DNA of 51,121 bases, taken from the NCBI GenBank assembly GCA_023417655.1, contig JAEZFD010000001.1, positions 1 through 51,121 of the forward strand. Direction: 5' to 3'. Positions 47,584 through 51,121 of this stretch are shown here, piece after piece. The notes beneath the pieces were generated by a model that saw nothing but the letters and a program-made list of their open reading frames with translations, did no database searches and had not been told where the DNA came from. This stretch comes from Planctomycetota bacterium. GTDB taxonomy: Bacteria; Planctomycetota; Planctomycetia; Planctomycetales; Planctomycetaceae. A program made the position numbers and the translations under genes. Numbering within the stretch: the stretch's first letter is position 1; the number at the start of each line of letters is the position of its first letter.

Positions 47584-49983
47584 ATGACAACTGAACTTTT
47601 AGATGCCGCCGGAAAGCGCTCAGGACGAATCCGCCTGCGACGTTTCGTGACGAAGTCGACATGGTGCTGGTCAAGGTCTTGCTTCTGTCTCCTGCTCGCA
47701 CTGTTTCTCATTTGCGGTTCCCGCCTCGGTGCGGATGAAGTGACCCTGAAGAACGGCATGCGACTTCAGGGACGCGCTGTGCGGATGGGCGGCATGAGTG
47801 TCGCCACCAGCAAAGAAAACAATCGAGGTCCGGTTCCGAGCACGGCCTATTACGAAATCGACGATGACGTCCGCCGGTATTACATCCACCAGCGATTCGT
47901 TAGAGGAGTCGAGCAGGTTGCAGAACTCGGCCCCATCGTATCGTTCAAAATGAAAACAGAGCGACGCACGCGCGGCATCGGATTCTCGGCCGTCGGTTCC
48001 TTTGTAAGCGTCGAGCCCTTTGATGAATTCGGACGCCGCACAGTCACTTTAATGACTCAGAAGGGCCCGGTACCCATCGTGCAGGCGATTACTCATCTCC
48101 GACCGGATTACTGCACGTTGGTCGGTCTCGAGCATGCGTGGGAATACAACGTCGACACACGGTCGATTCCTCCTGCTGTCTTGAAGTCAGTCATCGAACG
48201 GGCTTCCAATCGCGATGATCGCAGTGACCGCAAAGCTGCCGTGCAGTTTTATGTTCAGACGCAACTGTATGAATATGCTCAGGCCGAGCTGAAGCAGATC
48301 GCCGAACGCTTCGAAGACCAGAAGGAATGGTGTGAGCAGACGCAGCTGCTGCTTGATGAACTGATCGCCCGACGTGTGATCAACGAGATCGAACGTCGTC
48401 AGCTTGCAGGCCAGCATCAGCAAGCGATGTACGCAGCCAAACTCCTTCCTGAAGGACAGATCAACGCCGACATCAGTCAACGGGTGCGGGATCTCCTCGC
48501 GAACTACGAAGACGCACTCGTCAAGCGAGACCTGATCGTGATGCAACTCGATCTGCTGCAGGCTGAGCTTCCGACCGAGCAATCTCAGCGTTTGAGCAGC
48601 ATGCGTGCGATTCTCGCAGAAGAGATGCAGTATGAGCTGATGCCTCGGCTCGATCCCTTCCTCCGGGCCATCGACGACAACACATTGCAACCCGCTCAGA
48701 AGCTGGCGCTCGCTTATTCGGCCTGGCTACTCGGAACCGATCAGGCAACCCTTGATCTGGACGAAGCGATCCGGCTCTGGGACGCCCGCTTCCAGATTCT
48801 TGAATTTCTCCGGACAGAACGTGATCCCGAGCGTTCGAGGACCATTCTGCAAACGCTGAATGAAATGGAATCAATCAGCGTCCCTCGAGTCGCGCGAATG
48901 ATCACGAATCTGCCGCTGCCGTATCGCCCGGGAGATGTCCAGCCGACAGTCCCCTCGGAAGTCACTTTCACGGTGGAATCGTCTGGAAAGACAGTCAAAT
49001 ACACAGTCGTTCTTCCTCCGGAGTATTCACCGGCTCACAGCTATCCATTGTTGGTTGTTCTGCGAAGTGAACGTTCGACAACAAAATCGGCCGCTCAGAT
49101 CTGGGCGGGAACTCCTGAGAACCCTGGGTGGGCTCAGCGACGTGGGTACATCGTTATTGCCCCTGCGTACTGCAGCGACGAGACCGTTGAATACAACGCA
49201 GGGACAGTCGATCTGGAATCGATTCTGCTGGCAATGAATCACGCTCGAAAACGCTTTCACGTCAATTCCGATCGAATCTTCGTCACCGGACACGGGATGG
49301 GGGGGGACACCTGCTTCGATGTCGCTCTCTCTCATCCAGGTCTGTTTGCAGGCATCATTCCCATCAACGGCAACGGCGGACCAATCGCCAAGGCCTATCG
49401 CCACAACGGGCCCAAAGACCGCTGGTACATCGTCTCCGGAGAACGAGATCGGGCTCTGCTGGACCAGAACGCCAGCTTTCTGAACAAGATGATCAACCAA
49501 GGGCAGCAGGTCATTTACTGCGAATACAAAGCCCGAGGTTTTGAAGGCTATTTTGAAGAGCAGGAACGCATCTTCGACTGGATGCAATTGCAACAACGCA
49601 CGCCACTCAGCGAGCAGACGGAATTCGAATGTGGAATCCTGAGAAAGACTGACACGCAGATGTACTGGGTTCAGGCAGGCGGTTTCTCCGACAGATACTT
49701 CCCGCCGATTGACTGGGGTTCTCCGACGCTGAAGCTGCCTGTGACTCGCCCGTTCAATGCGCGAATTTCACCGAGCGGCCTGATTCGCATTACTCATCCC
49801 GGCACGTCGACAACGGTCTGGCTTTCGCCTGAGAGCTTCGACTTCTCGAAAAAGTGCGAAGTCAGGGTGAACAACCGCGAGGCCTTTCGCGACTTCGTGA
49901 AACCGACGCTTGAAGACCTGTTAACGGATTTGAGGTCCAGAGGCGATCGGGAACGCCTTTACTGGGTTCGCCTGACTCTCTGA
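47584..49983 (+). CDS. Secreted alpha/beta-hydrolase-like protein with altered nucleophile
   Basis: 799 residues from the ATG at 47584 (GGAAG four bases upstream); ATG 47539 and GTG 47512 are in frame and possible. A signal segment 'CLLLALFLICGSRLGADEV' follows a basic leader. Residues about 50-450 are helical and contain no named domain. From about 470 comes an alpha/beta-hydrolase domain: 'YTVVLPPEYSPAHSYPLLVVL', 'GYIVIAPAY', 'DRIFVTGHGMGGDTCFDVALSHPGLFAGIIPING', 'WYIVSGERD'. The elbow that should read G-x-S-x-G is G569-H-G571-M-G573: the serine is glycine. The usual late catalytic histidine is also not evident ('YKARGFEGYFEEQ'). Possibly a non-catalytic binding domain. Stands alone. Confidence 0.82.
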   Translation: MTTELLDAAGKRSGRIRLRRFVTKSTWCWSRSCFCLLLALFLICGSRLGADEVTLKNGMRLQGRAVRMGGMSVATSKENNRGPVPSTAYYEIDDDVRRYYIHQRFVRGVEQVAELGPIVSFKMKTERRTRGIGFSAVGSFVSVEPFDEFGRRTVTLMTQKGPVPIVQAITHLRPDYCTLVGLEHAWEYNVDTRSIPPAVLKSVIERASNRDDRSDRKAAVQFYVQTQLYEYAQAELKQIAERFEDQKEWCEQTQLLLDELIARRVINEIERRQLAGQHQQAMYAAKLLPEGQINADISQRVRDLLANYEDALVKRDLIVMQLDLLQAELPTEQSQRLSSMRAILAEEMQYELMPRLDPFLRAIDDNTLQPAQKLALAYSAWLLGTDQATLDLDEAIRLWDARFQILEFLRTERDPERSRTILQTLNEMESISVPRVARMITNLPLPYRPGDVQPTVPSEVTFTVESSGKTVKYTVVLPPEYSPAHSYPLLVVLRSERSTTKSAAQIWAGTPENPGWAQRRGYIVIAPAYCSDETVEYNAGTVDLESILLAMNHARKRFHVNSDRIFVTGHGMGGDTCFDVALSHPGLFAGIIPINGNGGPIAKAYRHNGPKDRWYIVSGERDRALLDQNASFLNKMINQGQQVIYCEYKARGFEGYFEEQERIFDWMQLQQRTPLSEQTEFECGILRKTDTQMYWVQAGGFSDRYFPPIDWGSPTLKLPVTRPFNARISPSGLIRITHPGTSTTVWLSPESFDFSKKCEVRVNNREAFRDFVKPTLEDLLTDLRSRGDRERLYWVRLTL

Positions 49984-50083
49984 GTTCTGTCACGGTCCCA
50001 ACGCAGGCGAGGCAACCGCGAGGAAGACTCCTGAATGGACAGCGACCTGACTGGACAGCAGCGAACATCGCAGGGGGACTGCC

Positions 50084-51097
50084 GTGCTGGAGAATGAACG
50101 TCGTTGGGGAATCGCTTTGCATGGAGGAGCCGGCGCGCTCCCGCAGTCGATCTCTCCAGAGCGGAGAGAACAGTATCGAGCCGCCCTCGAACATGCCCTC
50201 AGGATCGGTGAAGCGGTCCTCATCGACGGCGGAACCGCACTCGATGCCGTCGAACAAACGGTCATCGCTCTCGAGAATGACCCGTGCCTGAATGCAGGGC
50301 GGGGGAGCGCCTTCAACGAGAAGGGATTTCATCAGCTCGATGCGTCGATCATGGATGGGCAGACGCTCGCCTGTGGAGCGGTCGCCGCCGTGCAACGGAT
50401 CAAGAATCCGATCCGCGCGGCCCGCGCTGTGATGGAGAAGACTCCCCACGTCTTGTTGACCGGAGAAGGAGCCGATGAATTTGCTGCTGCGAATCGGCTC
50501 GAGATGGTCTCGCGGAATTACTTTCATGACCCCGTTCGATGGGCTCAGCTCAACAAAGCATTGCAGAACCAAGGGAAACGACCGCTCGCTTCGCCCCCCT
50601 ACGAACTGGAATCCGCTGCCGACTTGCCGGGGGATCCCACGGATCTCGATCTCTCTCGCGGCACAGTCGGTTGTGTTGCCCGAGACCAACATGGTCATGT
50701 CGCGGCCGCAACGAGTACAGGGGGGATGACGGCCAAACAGGTCGGCCGAGTGGGAGACACCGCCATCATTGGAGCAGGGACCTATGCCGACGACTCCGGC
50801 TGCGCCGTGAGTTGTACGGGAAATGGCGAAGAGTTCATCCGTCATTCAATTGCATTTCAGGTGAACTGGCGGGTTCGAAATGGAGGCCAGTCGCTCGAAA
50901 TGGCCGTCCATGACTGTCTGACTCAGGTCTTGCGACCGGACGACGGTGGGATCATCGCAATCAGCAGAACAGGCGACCTGGTCCTGTTGCGAAACACTGA
51001 GGCCATGAGTCGGGGCTGGAGTGATTCAACCGGCAATCGGGGAATCGCCATCTGGGATCTTCCATTCCCGGATCGAGGAGATTGCTCACCCGAGTAG
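50084..51097 (+). CDS. iaaA: Isoaspartyl peptidase/L-asparaginase (plant-type, Ntn hydrolase)
   Basis: 337 residues starting at a GTG with GGGGGA six bases upstream. Family motifs: 'IALHGGAGAL' near the start, 'GGTALDAVEQTVIALENDPCLNAGRGSAFNEKG', and the self-cleavage site 'SRGTVGCVA', with T194 as the new N-terminal nucleophile of the beta chain, followed by 'AAATSTGGMTAKQVGRVGDTAIIGAGTYAD'. The precursor therefore should split into chains of about 193 and 144 residues. It removes isoaspartyl or beta-linked Asp residues and hydrolyses asparagine. All key residues are intact. No signal peptide, so cytoplasmic. Function may lean to peptide repair rather than asparaginase. Confidence 0.95.
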   Translation: MLENERRWGIALHGGAGALPQSISPERREQYRAALEHALRIGEAVLIDGGTALDAVEQTVIALENDPCLNAGRGSAFNEKGFHQLDASIMDGQTLACGAVAAVQRIKNPIRAARAVMEKTPHVLLTGEGADEFAAANRLEMVSRNYFHDPVRWAQLNKALQNQGKRPLASPPYELESAADLPGDPTDLDLSRGTVGCVARDQHGHVAAATSTGGMTAKQVGRVGDTAIIGAGTYADDSGCAVSCTGNGEEFIRHSIAFQVNWRVRNGGQSLEMAVHDCLTQVLRPDDGGIIAISRTGDLVLLRNTEAMSRGWSDSTGNRGIAIWDLPFPDRGDCSPE

Positions 51098-51121
51098 CCT
51101 CCCATCGGCTCTTTGTTCAAG

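Noticed and set aside
49862..50845. Minus-strand ORF of 327 codons opposite the isoaspartyl peptidase
   Set aside because: The plus-strand gene has all catalytic motifs; this is its shadow.

Overview
The window looks like chromosomal DNA of a planctomycete (order Planctomycetales). The evidence is gene content, not a ribosomal marker: two DUF1559 pilin-like proteins with the H-X9-DG C-terminal motif, a DUF1592/DUF1552 operon, a very large PVC-type dehydrogenase/cytochrome c fusion, Planctomycete-type CxxCH domains, a Ser/Thr kinase joined to leucine-rich repeats, and many short secreted lipoproteins. Genes are widely spaced, mostly single or in pairs, and several are closed by strong hairpin terminators shared between convergent neighbours. 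I saw no tRNA, rRNA, CRISPR array or insertion sequence.

Layout. 1-4 kb: the 5' end of a glycine-rich secreted protein, a DUF4440/SnoaL-like protein and an M1-type metallopeptidase, all on the minus strand. 4.2-11 kb (plus): a 1152-residue kinase-TM-LRR receptor, a di-haem protein with a DUF1570-like tail and a ThiO-type glycine oxidase. 11-15 kb: a lipoprotein, a PilZ protein converging on motB-motA, and unassigned DNA. 14.9-22.5 kb (mostly minus): purine nucleoside phosphorylase, fmt, an LpxH-like phosphoesterase, a small Tyr/Pro/Gly-rich lipoprotein (plus) and carB. 23-30 kb: a di-haem peroxidase-like protein, two small stress/membrane proteins and a GH57 glucanotransferase. 29.7-33.8 kb: two divergent DUF1559-lipoprotein cassettes, one of them split by an in-frame TAG. 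34-40 kb: the 1405-residue SGNH/dehydrogenase/HEAT/cytochrome fusion, a divergent propeller-like secreted protein and a REC-GGDEF diguanylate cyclase. 41.5-51 kb (plus): a short prepilin peptidase, a TM2-like protein, the DUF1592-DUF1552 operon, an alpha/beta-hydrolase-like protein whose nucleophile is glycine, and an isoaspartyl peptidase.

How the genes may work together. Three themes recur. (1) Surface assembly: two pilin-like DUF1559 proteins, each followed by a small lipoprotein of the carboxypeptidase-regulatory-like kind, with an A24 prepilin peptidase 8 kb away. (2) Cyclic-di-GMP and motility: a GGDEF cyclase with an I-site, a PilZ receptor beside motAB, and a MotB that lacks the peptidoglycan-binding domain. 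(3) Exported redox proteins: four proteins carry seven CxxCH sites between them. Two of these four, plus one further secreted protein, also carry hydrolase-like domains that have lost expected catalytic residues. The best candidates for undescribed biology are the DUF1559-lipoprotein cassettes with the split gene, the PilZ-MotAB group, and the degenerate-hydrolase fusions.
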